Source: Paludibacterium sp. B53371 | GTDB taxonomy: Bacteria; Pseudomonadota; Gammaproteobacteria; Burkholderiales; Chromobacteriaceae | Assembly (NCBI RefSeq): GCF_018802765.1 | Contig: NZ_CP069163.1 | Span: 434,001 to 498,000, forward strand | Direction of reading: 5' to 3' | DNA: 64,000 nt | Shown: piece after piece, positions 1 to 12,166 of the stretch | Layout of the letters: every line of letters begins with the position of its first letter | Position numbering within the stretch: the first letter of the stretch is position 1 | The notes under the pieces: model-generated | What the model saw: the letters and a program-made list of their open reading frames with translations, nothing else | Told to the model about the DNA's origin: nothing | Database searches by the model: none | Made by a program: the position numbers and the translations under genes

Positions 1-2862
1 GAACAGGCCGCCGTGGCCGCGCAATACCATGATCTGCGTGCCGCCCTGACGCACAAGCAGAATCTGCTGGCGCTGGCCCGGCGCGAGGAAGCTGCCCGCG
101 ACGAAGCCCATGCCCGCGCAGAACTGGCGCGGCTGGAGAGCGAAGAGGCTCGCTTGTCGCAGGCGCTCTCCGCCCTGGATGCCGAGCTGGAAACCGTGCG
201 CGACAGCCACTTCAGTGCCGGTGACCGGGTCCAGGCGGCACAACATCAGGTCTTTGAAACCAATGCCCAGCTGGCGCGACTGGAAGAACAACAACGCCAT
301 CGTCAGGAAACCCGTGCCCGCATCGAGCGCGATCTGGCGCGGGCTCGCAATGACCGCGCCATGCTGGCGGATGAGCAGTCAGGCATTGCGGATCAGCGCA
401 GCGAGTGGCTGGCACAGCGTGAAGAGCTGCAGATGCAGCTGGAAGAGGCCATGCTGCGGCTGGAAGACGACCGGGCCCAGCTGCCGGACGTCGAGGCTGA
501 GCATGCCGGTCACGAGGCCCTGCAGAGTCGTCTGAGCGAACAGCATGGCGAGCGCTTGCGTCAGCGTGATCTGGCCAGTCAGCATATCCAGCACCTGCAG
601 CAGTCCCTGCAGCAAAAAAATGATCGTCTCAAGGCGCTGCAGCAAGAGCAGATTGCCTTGAATCTTCCCAGCCAAAGCGCGCTGGATGAAGCGCAGCGAG
701 TGGTCGACGACGCGCGCGAGGCGCTGGCCTCGGTGCAGCAACGCGTGGTGCGTGATGAGGCCAAGCAGGCTGATCTGGCCAGCGAGCGCGAAAAGCTGGA
801 TGAAAGCTTGCACCGGCTGCGGGGCGAGCTGGCACGGGCCGAGGCCGAGGTCTCGGCGCTGAGCGCGCTGTTGTCGCGCCAGCAGGATGCCGGTGCACTG
901 ACGGACTGGCTGGCCGAACAGGGGCTGCAGCAGGCTCCGCAGCTGTGGCAGGCACTGCAAGTGGAGGAAACCTGGCGCAGTGCGCTGGAAGCGGTGCTGG
1001 CCGAACGCCTGACGGCACGCCATGGCATGTTGCCCGCGCAGCCGCCACCGGCCGCCCTGGTGCTGATCGATGAGGCACCGGCCTCAGCCCCCGCGGTGGT
1101 GGCGAGGTCTCTGCCTGCATTGCGCGACCGCGTGCAGGCCGGTGCGCCGTTCGCGGCGGCGCTGGACGACTGGCTGGCCGGGGTCTATCTGGCCGAGGAC
1201 TTGCAGCAGGCACTGGCCTTGCGCCCGCAGCTGGCGACGGGAGAATGTCTGCTGACCCCGCAGGGACACCGTGTGGATCGCCATAGTGTGCAGTTCCATG
1301 GGGACACCGCAGACGATGGTCTGATGGCGCAGAAGGCGCGTCTGGACGAGGCGGTCAGCCGCGTCGCGGCGCTGAGCCCCGAAGTGGCGGCCTTGCAATC
1401 GCGGCGTGACAGCCTGGTGAGTCAGATGAACATGCTGGCCGAAGCCATTCGTGGTCAGAAAGGGGCCGTCACCCGGCTGGACGGCGAGCTCAATGCCGCC
1501 ACGGTGGCGCATGTGCGGCTGGATCAGGCTGCCCGTCAGGGCAGTGCCCGCCGCATGGCCATTCTGAGCGAGGAGGCCCAGCTGCAAGAAGAGTTGGCGC
1601 TGGCGCAGGCACAGATGCTGGAAGCGGCCGAAGTGATCGAAAGCGTGGCGCTCGAGCTGGAGACGCTGGATGAGCAGATGACTCAGGCCCGGGCGGCTCG
1701 TGCCCGGACCCAGTCCACGCTGGCCGCCGCGCGCGAGCAGTCGCAGCAGGCCGAGCGCCAGATGCATGACATTCGTCTGCGCCTGCAGGCCGCCGAGCAG
1801 CAGGTTGCCGAACTGACCCGTCGCGATGAGGAGCGCGGCGAGCGCGATGCCCTGCTGGCGGAACGACTCGAAGCCCTGGCCGAAGAGGCGGAATCGCTGC
1901 TGGAGGATGATGGCCAGGCGTCTCTGCAACTGCTGCTCGCCGAGCGCGAGCAGGCGGATGGCGAGCTGGCAGCCGCCCGTGACCAGCTCAATGGTCTGGC
2001 TGAGCGCATGCGTGCCCTGGCCGCTCAGCAGCACGAGATCAATCAGGCTCTGCCCGCCTTGCGCGAGGCCCGTCAGTCTGCCCTGCTGGCCCATCAGGAA
2101 GCGCGCATCGCCATGGAGCGCTACAGCGAGGAGCTGAAAGAGGCGGCAGCCGATGAGGCGGCGCTGCTGGCCGATCTCGGTGCCGGGGTGAAACCCAATG
2201 CGCTGGCGGCGGAAATCGCCCGCCTGGCTCGCGCCATGGAAGGACTGGGCGCCGTGAATCTCGCCGCGCTGGAAGAGCTGGAGCAGGCCCGGTTGCGCGG
2301 CGAGTATCTGGGCGCACAGGCCGATGACCTGTTGCAGGCGATTGCCACCCTGGAGAGTGCCATCCAGAAAATCGATGCCGAATCGCGGGCCATTCTGCAG
2401 AGCACCTTCGATGCGGTGAATGCCAAGATGAGCGAGTTTTTCCCGACGCTGTTCGGCGGTGGTCGTGCCGAGCTCACCCTGACCGGCGAGGACTTGCTCG
2501 ACGCCGGGGTGCAGATCATTGCCCAGCCTCCGGGCAAGAAAAACAGTACCATCCATTTGTTGTCCGGTGGCGAGAAAGCCCTGACGGCGATGAGCCTGGT
2601 GTTCTCGCTGTTCAGCCTCAATCCGGCCCCTTTCTGCCTGCTGGACGAGGTGGATGCCCCGCTGGACGATGCCAATACCAGCCGCTTCTGCGATCTGGTG
2701 AAGAAAATGGCCGAGCGCACCCAGTTCCTCTATATCTCGCACAATCGCCTGACCATGGAAATGGCCGAGCAACTGGTGGGGGTGACCATGCAGGAGAAGG
2801 GGGTCAGCCGCGTGGTGGCGGTGGATATTGTCCAGGCGCTGCAGATGCGCGAGAGCGCCTGA
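1..2862 (+). CDS. smc: Chromosome segregation ATPase SMC, C-terminal part (5' end outside window)
   Basis: The reading frame is open from the first base, so this is the 3' part of a longer gene (953 codons here; whole SMC proteins are usually about 1160 residues). SMC dimers organise and segregate the chromosome. Most of the piece is Ala/Glu/Gln/Arg-rich coiled coil, interrupted near codons 297-430 by a less charged stretch that fits the hinge. The C-terminal ATPase head is clear: the ABC signature LLSGGEKAL (about 2560-2583) and Walker [13 protein letters not shown] (about 2635-2670), followed by the ISHNR switch region. The N-terminal Walker A is outside the window. In many betaproteobacteria smc is followed by zipA and ligA; here about 4.5 kb of other genes lie between. 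Frame and identity are certain. Confidence 0.97.
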   Translation, partial: EQAAVAAQYHDLRAALTHKQNLLALARREEAARDEAHARAELARLESEEARLSQALSALDAELETVRDSHFSAGDRVQAAQHQVFETNAQLARLEEQQRHRQETRARIERDLARARNDRAMLADEQSGIADQRSEWLAQREELQMQLEEAMLRLEDDRAQLPDVEAEHAGHEALQSRLSEQHGERLRQRDLASQHIQHLQQSLQQKNDRLKALQQEQIALNLPSQSALDEAQRVVDDAREALASVQQRVVRDEAKQADLASEREKLDESLHRLRGELARAEAEVSALSALLSRQQDAGALTDWLAEQGLQQAPQLWQALQVEETWRSALEAVLAERLTARHGMLPAQPPPAALVLIDEAPASAPAVVARSLPALRDRVQAGAPFAAALDDWLAGVYLAEDLQQALALRPQLATGECLLTPQGHRVDRHSVQFHGDTADDGLMAQKARLDEAVSRVAALSPEVAALQSRRDSLVSQMNMLAEAIRGQKGAVTRLDGELNAATVAHVRLDQAARQGSARRMAILSEEAQLQEELALAQAQMLEAAEVIESVALELETLDEQMTQARAARARTQSTLAAAREQSQQAERQMHDIRLRLQAAEQQVAELTRRDEERGERDALLAERLEALAEEAESLLEDDGQASLQLLLAEREQADGELAAARDQLNGLAERMRALAAQQHEINQALPALREARQSALLAHQEARIAMERYSEELKEAAADEAALLADLGAGVKPNALAAEIARLARAMEGLGAVNLAALEELEQARLRGEYLGAQADDLLQAIATLESAIQKIDAESRAILQSTFDAVNAKMSEFFPTLFGGGRAELTLTGEDLLDAGVQIIAQPPGKKNSTIHLLSGGEKALTAMSLVFSLFSLNPAPFCLLDEVDAPLDDANTSRFCDLVKKMAERTQFLYISHNRLTMEMAEQLVGVTMQEKGVSRVVAVDIVQALQMRESA

Positions 2863-2864
2863 GG

Positions 2865-2894
2865 TTCATCGATGACGTACAATAAATATATAAT
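2865..2894 (+). promoter_or_regulatory. Putative sigma-70 promoter of the narK-like gene
   Basis: A perfect TATAAT hexamer lies at 2889-2894, 31 bases before the transporter start. The best -35 (TTCATC, 2865-2870, 18-base spacer) is weak. No clear FNR or NarL box was seen, so control by oxygen or nitrate cannot be claimed. Confidence 0.45.
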
Positions 2895-2924
2895 GCTGAT
2901 CTTCTATCCACCGAGCTGTTCGCG

Positions 2925-4304
2925 ATGACCATTCGCATCCAGCGTTGGCAACCGGAAAACAGGATTTTCTGGCTGACGCACGGTCGACGCATTGCCAACC
3001 GTAACTTGTTGCTGTCTACCTGCTCGCTTCATCTCAATTTCAATATCTGGATGATGTGGAGCATGGTGGTCGTCAACCTGCCGGCCGTCGGTTTTCTGTT
3101 GACCCGTCAGCAAGAGTTCCTCCTGGTTTCGATCCCCGGTCTGGTCGGGGCCCTGATGCGCATTGCCTATTCCTGGGCGTGGAGCTGGGTGGGGGGCGGG
3201 ACCTGGATGGCCCTATCGACCCTGTTCCTGCTGATTCCGGCGCTGGGCGTGGCCCATGTGGTGCAGGACATCGCCACGCCGTTTCCCATGCTGCTGCTGA
3301 TTGCCGCCTGCTGCGGTATTGGCGGCGGGGCCTCGGCCTCGCATCTGCCGAACATCAGTTTCTTTTTTCCCAAGGCGGCCAAAGGCTTTGCCATGGGTAT
3401 CAATGCCGGCCTGGGTAATCTCGGTGTCTCGGTCTCGCAACTGGTGGTGGCCGTGCTGATCTCGGTCAATCTGTTTGGCTGGACCGGCGGCGAGCCGCAG
3501 ATCTGGGGGCAGGGGGGCGACGTGCATGCCGTCTGGCTGCAAAATGCCGGCTATTGCTGGACGCCGCTGATTGCCCTGATGGCCATCATCTGTCTGCTCT
3601 ACGCCCACGATATGCCGCGTCTGCGACTGACCCCGGTCGATCAGCTCAGTGCCATGAAGCATCCGCATACCTGGGCGATCTGTCTGCTGTATTTGAGCAG
3701 CTACGGCACCTTTCTCGGCCTGTCGGCAGCGTTTCCCCTGCTGTCGCATGCCATGTTCCCGCTGCATAACGCCCTGGCCTATGCGTTCATCGGCCCGATG
3801 ATCTGCGCGCTGGTGCGTCCCTTTGGCGGCTGGCTGGGGGATCATCTGGGCGGCGGGATTACCACTTTGTTCAGCAATGTGCTGATGGCCGCCGGGACGG
3901 TCGGTGTACTGCTCAGCCTGCCTGGGGACAATGGCGGCGGATCGTTCTGGCTGTTCCTTTGCATGGTGCAGGTGATTTTCTTTGCCGCCGGCATTGGCAA
4001 TGGCTCCTCCTACCAGCTGGCGCCCAAAGTCTTCATGCACGAAGCCATGCTGCAGGCGGCCGAGCGCGGCGAGGATGAGGCACAGGCCTATACCCGCGGT
4101 GGTCGCAACGGCGCGCTGGCCATGAACATCTGTTCAGTCGGGGCGGCGTTCGGCGGCTTTTTCATTCCCAAGTCTTTTGGCAGTTCGCTGAGCTGGTTCA
4201 ACAGTTTCGTACCGGCTTTCGGCCTGTTTTTCCTGTTTTATCTGCTGGCCTCGCTGATTGCCTGGTGGTGCTACACCCGGCGTGGTGCGGTCATGCGTTG
4301 CTGA
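2925..4304 (+). CDS. narK: MFS transporter of the NarK/NasA nitrate-nitrite family
   Basis: A 459-residue inner-membrane protein with about 12 hydrophobic segments. Two glycine-rich nitrate-signature-type motifs are visible: GINAGLGNLGVSVSQL in the first half and GRNGALAMNICSVGAAFGG in the second, as in NarK-type nitrate importers and nitrate/nitrite antiporters. No nitrate reductase genes are within view, so assimilatory or respiratory use cannot be decided. The start at 2925 follows a good -10 box at 2889. The stop overlaps the next gene's start in a TGATG junction (4302-4306), implying co-transcription with the TonB-like gene. Family call strong; exact substrate inferred. Confidence 0.85.
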   Translation: MTIRIQRWQPENRIFWLTHGRRIANRNLLLSTCSLHLNFNIWMMWSMVVVNLPAVGFLLTRQQEFLLVSIPGLVGALMRIAYSWAWSWVGGGTWMALSTLFLLIPALGVAHVVQDIATPFPMLLLIAACCGIGGGASASHLPNISFFFPKAAKGFAMGINAGLGNLGVSVSQLVVAVLISVNLFGWTGGEPQIWGQGGDVHAVWLQNAGYCWTPLIALMAIICLLYAHDMPRLRLTPVDQLSAMKHPHTWAICLLYLSSYGTFLGLSAAFPLLSHAMFPLHNALAYAFIGPMICALVRPFGGWLGDHLGGGITTLFSNVLMAAGTVGVLLSLPGDNGGGSFWLFLCMVQVIFFAAGIGNGSSYQLAPKVFMHEAMLQAAERGEDEAQAYTRGGRNGALAMNICSVGAAFGGFFIPKSFGSSLSWFNSFVPAFGLFFLFYLLASLIAWWCYTRRGAVMRC

Positions 4305-4984
4305 TGTCCATGCTGCGTCGTCATCCCTTGCGTCTGGCCCTGGCTGTGTCCGTGCTGGCGCACCTGCTGGTGTTGCTGCTGTTGTTGCCGCTGCGTGCCA
4401 GCCAACCCTTGCCGGCACCGCTGCAGGTCGAGTTGCTGAATGCTCCCGGCCATGGCGGCGGGGCGGCAACCACGGCCAGGCCTCATCCCTCACGCCCGGT
4501 GGTCCAGTCCAGGGCGGCGCCTCCGGGCGCTCATCATCCTGCTGATACGGTGAGCACGCCTGCCCCGGCAGCGGTGATCGCCTTGCCATCCGCGGCGGCC
4601 CAGGCCGAGCGTGGCGGTGCCAGAACACCGGCGCCGGCCGCGACGACACAGGCGGACAATGCGGGAGCGTTGACAGCACCGTCAGGGGGGAGTGTTCAGC
4701 CTGCCAGCGTGACGCCCGCCCGGTATCTGGGCGATGCCCAGGATCCGCCTTATCCGGAGTCGGCCCGGTCGCGTGGTGCCGAGGGACGGGTTGAGGTGCA
4801 AGTGACCCTGGCATCCGACGGTCGGGTGACCGCGGTGAAGCTGACTCGCTCCAGTGGGGATGAGGAGCTGGATCAGGCGGCGCTGGATTTGTTGCGGCGG
4901 GGGACGTACACCCCGGCACAGCGTGCCGGGGTGCCGATTGCGTCACGGTTGAGGATGACTGTGCCGTTCAGGCTGAATCACTGA
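4304..4984 (+). CDS. TonB-family energy transducer (orphan)
   Basis: A 226-residue protein with the TonB plan: short basic N-terminus, one membrane anchor (about residues 9-28, rich in Leu/Val), a long Pro/Ala-rich periplasmic linker (about 30-140), and a C-terminal TonB domain containing PPYPESARSRGAEGRVEVQV and a terminal TVPFRL strand. TonB proteins pass proton-motive energy from ExbB/ExbD to outer-membrane receptors. Neither exbBD nor a TonB-dependent receptor is in the window. The start at 4304 was chosen because it overlaps the narK stop and gives the expected anchor; the frame is open further upstream to 4265. The end overlaps the convergent yceI gene by 7 bases. Confidence 0.85.
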   Translation: MSMLRRHPLRLALAVSVLAHLLVLLLLLPLRASQPLPAPLQVELLNAPGHGGGAATTARPHPSRPVVQSRAAPPGAHHPADTVSTPAPAAVIALPSAAAQAERGGARTPAPAATTQADNAGALTAPSGGSVQPASVTPARYLGDAQDPPYPESARSRGAEGRVEVQVTLASDGRVTAVKLTRSSGDEELDQAALDLLRRGTYTPAQRAGVPIASRLRMTVPFRLNH

Positions 4985-5544
4985 GCCTGGGCTTCGATGG
5001 TGAGGTGCAGGGTCACGTCGTCGGCGATGGCCGGCAGGTAGGTCATCATGCCGAAGTCGCTGCGCTTAATCTGGGCAACGGCATTGGCGCCATAGGCATC
5101 CTTGCCGGCCATATCCTTGCCGCCGTGGAAGTTGGTCACGGTCAGCGATACCGGCTTGGTCACGCCCAGCAGGGTCAGATTGCCATCCACACGGCTCAGC
5201 TTGTCACCCACGAAGACCAGTTTGTCGGCCTTGTAGCTCATGGTCGGGAACTTGGCGACATTGAAGAACGCTTCGCTCTTCAGGTGCTTGTCGCGTGCCG
5301 GCCAGAAGGTTTGCAGCGAGTTGGTGTCGATGGTGACATCGACTGCACCGCTGTGGGCTGCCGCATCCAGCACGACCTTGCCGGCGACCTTGGTAAAGGT
5401 ACCGGACTGGTTGGAAAAGCCCATGTGATTGATTTCATAGGCGGCATAGGTGTGGCTGGAATCAACGGTATAGCTGACCGGTGCCGCCAGGGGCAACGAA
5501 CTGGCCGCAGCCAGCAGGCTGGCCAACAACAGGGGTTTCATCAC
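4978..5544 (-). CDS. YceI-family periplasmic lipid-binding-type protein
   Basis: A 188-residue protein with a signal peptide ending near SLPLAAP, followed by a YceI domain: YTVDSSHTYAAYEINHMGF near the mature N-terminus, then beta-strand-rich sequence. YceI proteins are lipocalin-like and in some cases bind polyprenoid lipids such as isoprenoid quinones. It is the last gene of a leftward operon marR - cytochrome b561 - yceI - yceI, with a 21-base gap to the preceding gene. Its start is ATG ATG; either could be used. The pairing with a cytochrome b561 resembles the E. coli yceJ-yceI pair. Confidence 0.88.
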   Translation of the reverse strand: MMKPLLLASLLAAASSLPLAAPVSYTVDSSHTYAAYEINHMGFSNQSGTFTKVAGKVVLDAAAHSGAVDVTIDTNSLQTFWPARDKHLKSEAFFNVAKFPTMSYKADKLVFVGDKLSRVDGNLTLLGVTKPVSLTVTNFHGGKDMAGKDAYGANAVAQIKRSDFGMMTYLPAIADDVTLHLTIEAQAQ

Positions 5545-5565
5545 GGTTTTCTCCTTGCAGGGCTG

Positions 5566-6111
5566 TTATTTGTTGCCTGGGTAGGCAACATGGAATTTGA
5601 TGCTGACCTGGTCTGCGACGGTGTCGGTATCGGCCCACTCACCTTCGCCCACCTTGAACGCCAGACGCGACACCGGCAGCGTGCCGTCCACGACATTGAG
5701 CGCCCCCTGGCGCGACAGCGTGAAGGGGGCCGACACGTCGCGCGTGATGCCCTTGATGGTCAACTTGCCGCTGAACTGATAGCGGTTGTTGCCCAGCGGG
5801 CGGATGCTGCTGGTGACGAAGCGTGCGGTGGGGAATCGTGCCACACCGAACCACTCTGGTTTCTGGGCCTGCGCCGTGGCGTCTGCCGTCGGCAGGCTGA
5901 TGCTGGCCACCTGGATGGTCAGGTCAGCCTTGCCCTGGGCCGCATGGGCCGGGTCGAGGGCAATGTCGCCGCTGAAACGCTTGAACTGTCCCTGCATGGG
6001 GATATCCATCTGCTTCAGCGAGAAGTCGATGCGACTCTGGGCGCTATCGAGCGGTACGGCCAACAGTGGGCCGCTCATCAGCAACAGCCACGGAGCAAGA
6101 GACCATTTCAT
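5566..6111 (-). CDS. YceI-family protein, second copy
   Basis: A 181-residue YceI-family protein with a signal peptide (hydrophobic stretch LAPWLLLMSGPLLA, cleaved near residue 18). The mature part begins with the family-typical LDSAQSRIDFSLKQM and contains the strand FPTARFVTSSIRPLG. It differs clearly in sequence from its downstream neighbour, so the two are old paralogues and not a recent duplication. It lies 22 bases after the cytochrome b561 stop and 21 bases before the second yceI, consistent with one transcript. Ligand unknown; a quinone or other isoprenoid is the family precedent. Confidence 0.86.
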   Translation of the reverse strand: MKWSLAPWLLLMSGPLLAVPLDSAQSRIDFSLKQMDIPMQGQFKRFSGDIALDPAHAAQGKADLTIQVASISLPTADATAQAQKPEWFGVARFPTARFVTSSIRPLGNNRYQFSGKLTIKGITRDVSAPFTLSRQGALNVVDGTLPVSRLAFKVGEGEWADTDTVADQVSIKFHVAYPGNK

Positions 6112-6133
6112 GCCAAATTCCTTCTGTCAGGTG

Positions 6134-6679
6134 TCAGGAACCGCCGAGGCGCATGCGGTTGAGCATGCCGTCCCGGTCGATAAAGTGATGTTTCAGGGCG
6201 ACCAGGACATGGCCGATCACCGTCAGGGCCAGCAGCAGGTTGAGGCCGCGGTGTACGAGCTGCAGTTGTTCACCAAGTGCCTGATCCGCCGGCAACAAGG
6301 CGGGCAGGTGAACCACCCCGAATGCCACGACCGGAATGCCAAAGGCCGAACTCATGGCCCAGCCGGACAGCGGCACCGCCAGCATCAGCAGATACAGTGC
6401 CAGATGACCGAGGTGGGCCAGGCGCTGCTCGCCCGGGCCCATGTGATCCGGCAGCGGCGGCACCTTGCTGAACAGGCGGACCAGCACGCGCAGTGCCAGC
6501 AGGGACAGAATCAGGATGCCGGTCGACTTGTGACCGAGGATCAGCTTCAGGCGCAGGGGCGACAGCGGCAGGCTCCAGATTTTCAGCCCGACGGCAAAAC
6601 AGGCAATGATCAGAAAGGCCATCAGCCAGTGCAGGAGGACGGCGCTTTTGGCATAACGGGCGTTAATCGCAGATTTCAT
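6134..6679 (-). CDS. Cytochrome b561 (YceJ/CybB type)
   Basis: A 181-residue inner-membrane di-heme cytochrome with four predicted membrane segments. Candidate heme-ligand histidines are visible in LLHWLMAF (first helix), LGHKSTG (second), HLGHLALY (third) and IGHVLVALKHH (fourth). Such proteins pass electrons between the quinone pool and periplasmic acceptors. The start overlaps the end of the MarR-type regulator gene by 17 bases, so translation is probably coupled. Together with the two yceI genes it forms a yceJ-yceI-like cassette. The electron donor and acceptor are not shown by the sequence. Confidence 0.87.
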   Translation of the reverse strand: MKSAINARYAKSAVLLHWLMAFLIIACFAVGLKIWSLPLSPLRLKLILGHKSTGILILSLLALRVLVRLFSKVPPLPDHMGPGEQRLAHLGHLALYLLMLAVPLSGWAMSSAFGIPVVAFGVVHLPALLPADQALGEQLQLVHRGLNLLLALTVIGHVLVALKHHFIDRDGMLNRMRLGGS

Positions 6680-7133
6680 TGGGTACCTCGCTCATGGCCG
6701 TGGCAAAGGCCTCTCTCAGGCGCAGCAGTTCTGCTGCGCAACGCTCATAATCCTGGCCGCTGAAACCGGCAAAAGCCTGCTGCATATACGCCAGATGGGC
6801 GGGGAAGGCCTGCTCGAACAGGGCTTCCCCCTTGGCCGTCAGCGCGACAAACACGCTGCGGCGGTCGTGTTCCATGGTCGTGCGCTGTACCAGGCCCTTG
6901 TCGCAAAGACGGTCGACGACACCGGTCAGCGTGCCCTTGGTAATCAGCGTCTTCTCGGACAACTCTTTGCAACTCATGCCGCGGGTATTGCCCAGTGTGG
7001 CAACCACGTCGAATTGCGGCGGTGTCAGTCCCATCTGCCGGACGTGATGCGCCGAGAACTGCTCGAAGGTCTGATAGGTTTGAGCGAGTAATCGGATCAC
7101 CGGCAAGAAGGGCTCCCGGGGTGTGGCACTCAT
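6663..7133 (-). CDS. MarR-family transcriptional regulator
   Basis: A 156-residue protein with the MarR winged-helix core: LTPPQFDVVATLGN, then the recognition region KELSEKTLITKGTLTGVVDRL and the wing with DRRSVFVALTAKGEALF. It is the first gene of the leftward marR-b561-yceI-yceI operon. A palindrome lies between the -35 and -10 elements of its own promoter (7158-7187), so auto-repression, relieved by an unknown ligand, is likely. MarR proteins commonly sense phenolic compounds, oxidants or lipids; no sensing cysteine pair is evident here. Confidence 0.9.
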   Translation of the reverse strand: MSATPREPFLPVIRLLAQTYQTFEQFSAHHVRQMGLTPPQFDVVATLGNTRGMSCKELSEKTLITKGTLTGVVDRLCDKGLVQRTTMEHDRRSVFVALTAKGEALFEQAFPAHLAYMQQAFAGFSGQDYERCAAELLRLREAFATAMSEVPNEICD

Positions 7134-7157
7134 GGTGTCTCCGTTTTTGTATGGATG

Positions 7158-7187
7158 AATATAGTTCGTGTTAGAACTAATTGTAAA
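7158..7187 (-). promoter_or_regulatory. MarR-operon promoter with embedded operator palindrome
   Basis: Read leftwards there is a strong promoter: -35 TTTACA (7187-7182), an 18-base spacer, -10 TATATT (7163-7158), about 25 bases before the marR start at 7133. The spacer holds the inverted repeat TAGTTC-N6-GAACTA (7162-7179), the right size for a MarR dimer. Its position would block RNA polymerase. Promoter and palindrome are seen; binding by the adjacent MarR protein is inferred. Confidence 0.7.
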
Positions 7188-7329
7188 GTGGCTTGTGCAT
7201 GAATTTCTAGCACAAATAGATGATGAATGTATCGACTTCCACTTGTCCGTGGTGGCATGCTGGTAGCTTGAAAATGAGCGAGAACCCCCGCATCGGCAGG
7301 CTTTCCCGTATGATTCTCTGCTATACAGG

Positions 7330-7357
7330 TGTCGCCTGACCGGCGATTCGTTATACT
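7330..7357 (+). promoter_or_regulatory. Possible zipA promoter
   Basis: A TATACT hexamer at 7352-7357 lies 34 bases before the zipA start. The best-spaced -35 (TGTCGC, 7330-7335) is poor. The rest of the 258-base marR-zipA intergenic stretch holds the marR promoter and no other recognised signal. Confidence 0.3.
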
Positions 7358-7391
7358 ACCCACGGATTTATTCGCCCTTGCGGACTGGCTG

Positions 7392-8537
7392 ATGAGCGAA
7401 TTGCAAATAGGTTTACTGGTGTTGGGCGGGTCGGTAGTCGGCCTGGTATACGGTTTTAATGTCATTCAGGAATGGCGCTTCCGTCGCAGGATGCGCCAGT
7501 CTTTCGTGCGCACGCAGGACGATCCCTTGCTGAACGTCCCGAAGAACAATGTGCGTGACGGTGTCCGTGCCGATCGCCTGGAGCCGGTGCTGATTGATGC
7601 CGGACGCGCTGATCTGCCGGAACCGGAACCGTTCGAAGTCGATGTGCCGCCGCTGGACGCCCAGGCGGAAACCGAGCCGGCACCCGCCAGTCCGGTGGCC
7701 GAGGTGTCGCTGGATGCGGCGGACCACCAGGCGCTGGTGGTGGCCATGCTCGATCCTTCGCTGGATTTCATCTGCGAAGTGGTTTTCCACGAGCCGCTGG
7801 AACTGGTCAGCATGCCGCGCTTCAATGTGGCCAAGCGCGTCCAGATCATCGGACGGACCGAGAAGGGGTTGTGGAAACCTGCCGAAGTGCTGCCCGGCAT
7901 CCGCTACAAGCAGATCAATATTGGCCTGCAGCTGGTGGATCGCGGTGGTGCCGTGACCGAGCAGGAACTGGCGAGCTTCTGCCAGCAGGTGACGCGCTTT
8001 GCCGACGAGTACAGCGCCGCAGCCAGCTTCCCTCAGCGCCAGCAAAAGCTGGTCGCCGCCCGAGAGCTGGACCGCTTCTGTGCCGACGTGGATGTGCTGA
8101 TCGGCATCAATATCGTGCCGCGCCAGGCCATCGAAGGCACCCGGCTGCGCAGCTTTGCCGAAACCAACGGCATGCAGCTTGAGCCGGATGGTGCCTTCCA
8201 CTATCTGGCCGACTCCGGCAATACCCTCTATTCGCTGATGGCGGCCGACCAGATGCCGTTCACCCTGCACACCCTGCTCGACAACAGCTTCCCGGCGCTG
8301 TGCCTGCTGTTCGATGTGCCGCGTGTCGCCGGCGGGGTGGAGGTCTTTGACCGCGCCGTTCAGTTTGCCCGTCTGCTGGCACAGGAGTTCGATGCCCAAC
8401 TGGTGGACGATAATCGTCGCCTGCTGACCGATGTCGGCCTTGGCCGCATCCGCGACCAGCTCAAAACAATCTATGGCAGCATGGATGACCGCGGGATTGC
8501 CCCGGGCAGTGTCGCCGCGCTGCGCTTGTTTGCCTGA
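7392..8537 (+). CDS. zipA: Cell division protein ZipA (FtsZ-binding)
   Basis: A 381-residue protein with the ZipA plan: an N-terminal membrane anchor (about residues 5-24, with LLVLGGSVVGLVYGF), a charged/proline-acidic linker (about 25-110), and a C-terminal FtsZ-binding domain (about 120-375) with the family-like FHYLADSGNTLYSL and PRVAGGVEVFDRAVQFARLLA. ZipA tethers FtsZ to the inner membrane at the division site. The start at 7392 was chosen because it places the anchor at the N-terminus; the frame is open from 7329. It directly precedes ligA, the usual order in betaproteobacteria. Confidence 0.88.
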   Translation: MSELQIGLLVLGGSVVGLVYGFNVIQEWRFRRRMRQSFVRTQDDPLLNVPKNNVRDGVRADRLEPVLIDAGRADLPEPEPFEVDVPPLDAQAETEPAPASPVAEVSLDAADHQALVVAMLDPSLDFICEVVFHEPLELVSMPRFNVAKRVQIIGRTEKGLWKPAEVLPGIRYKQINIGLQLVDRGGAVTEQELASFCQQVTRFADEYSAAASFPQRQQKLVAARELDRFCADVDVLIGINIVPRQAIEGTRLRSFAETNGMQLEPDGAFHYLADSGNTLYSLMAADQMPFTLHTLLDNSFPALCLLFDVPRVAGGVEVFDRAVQFARLLAQEFDAQLVDDNRRLLTDVGLGRIRDQLKTIYGSMDDRGIAPGSVAALRLFA

Positions 8538-8542
8538 CCTGC

Positions 8543-8565
8543 AGGGCCGGCCGATCGCCGGCCCT
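8543..8565 (+). terminator. GC-rich hairpin between zipA and ligA
   Basis: AGGGCCGGC (8543-8551) and GCCGGCCCT (8557-8565) form a perfect 9-bp stem with a 5-base loop just after the zipA stop. It is followed by only a broken pyrimidine run, so termination would be partial at best. Confidence 0.4.
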
Positions 8566-8567
8566 GA

Positions 8568-12160
<3,593 letters not shown>

Positions 12161-12166
12161 GACGCG

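Noticed and set aside
5005-6162. A 385-codon plus-strand open frame over the two yceI genes
   Set aside because: The yceI genes on the other strand have signal peptides and clear domains; this frame has neither.
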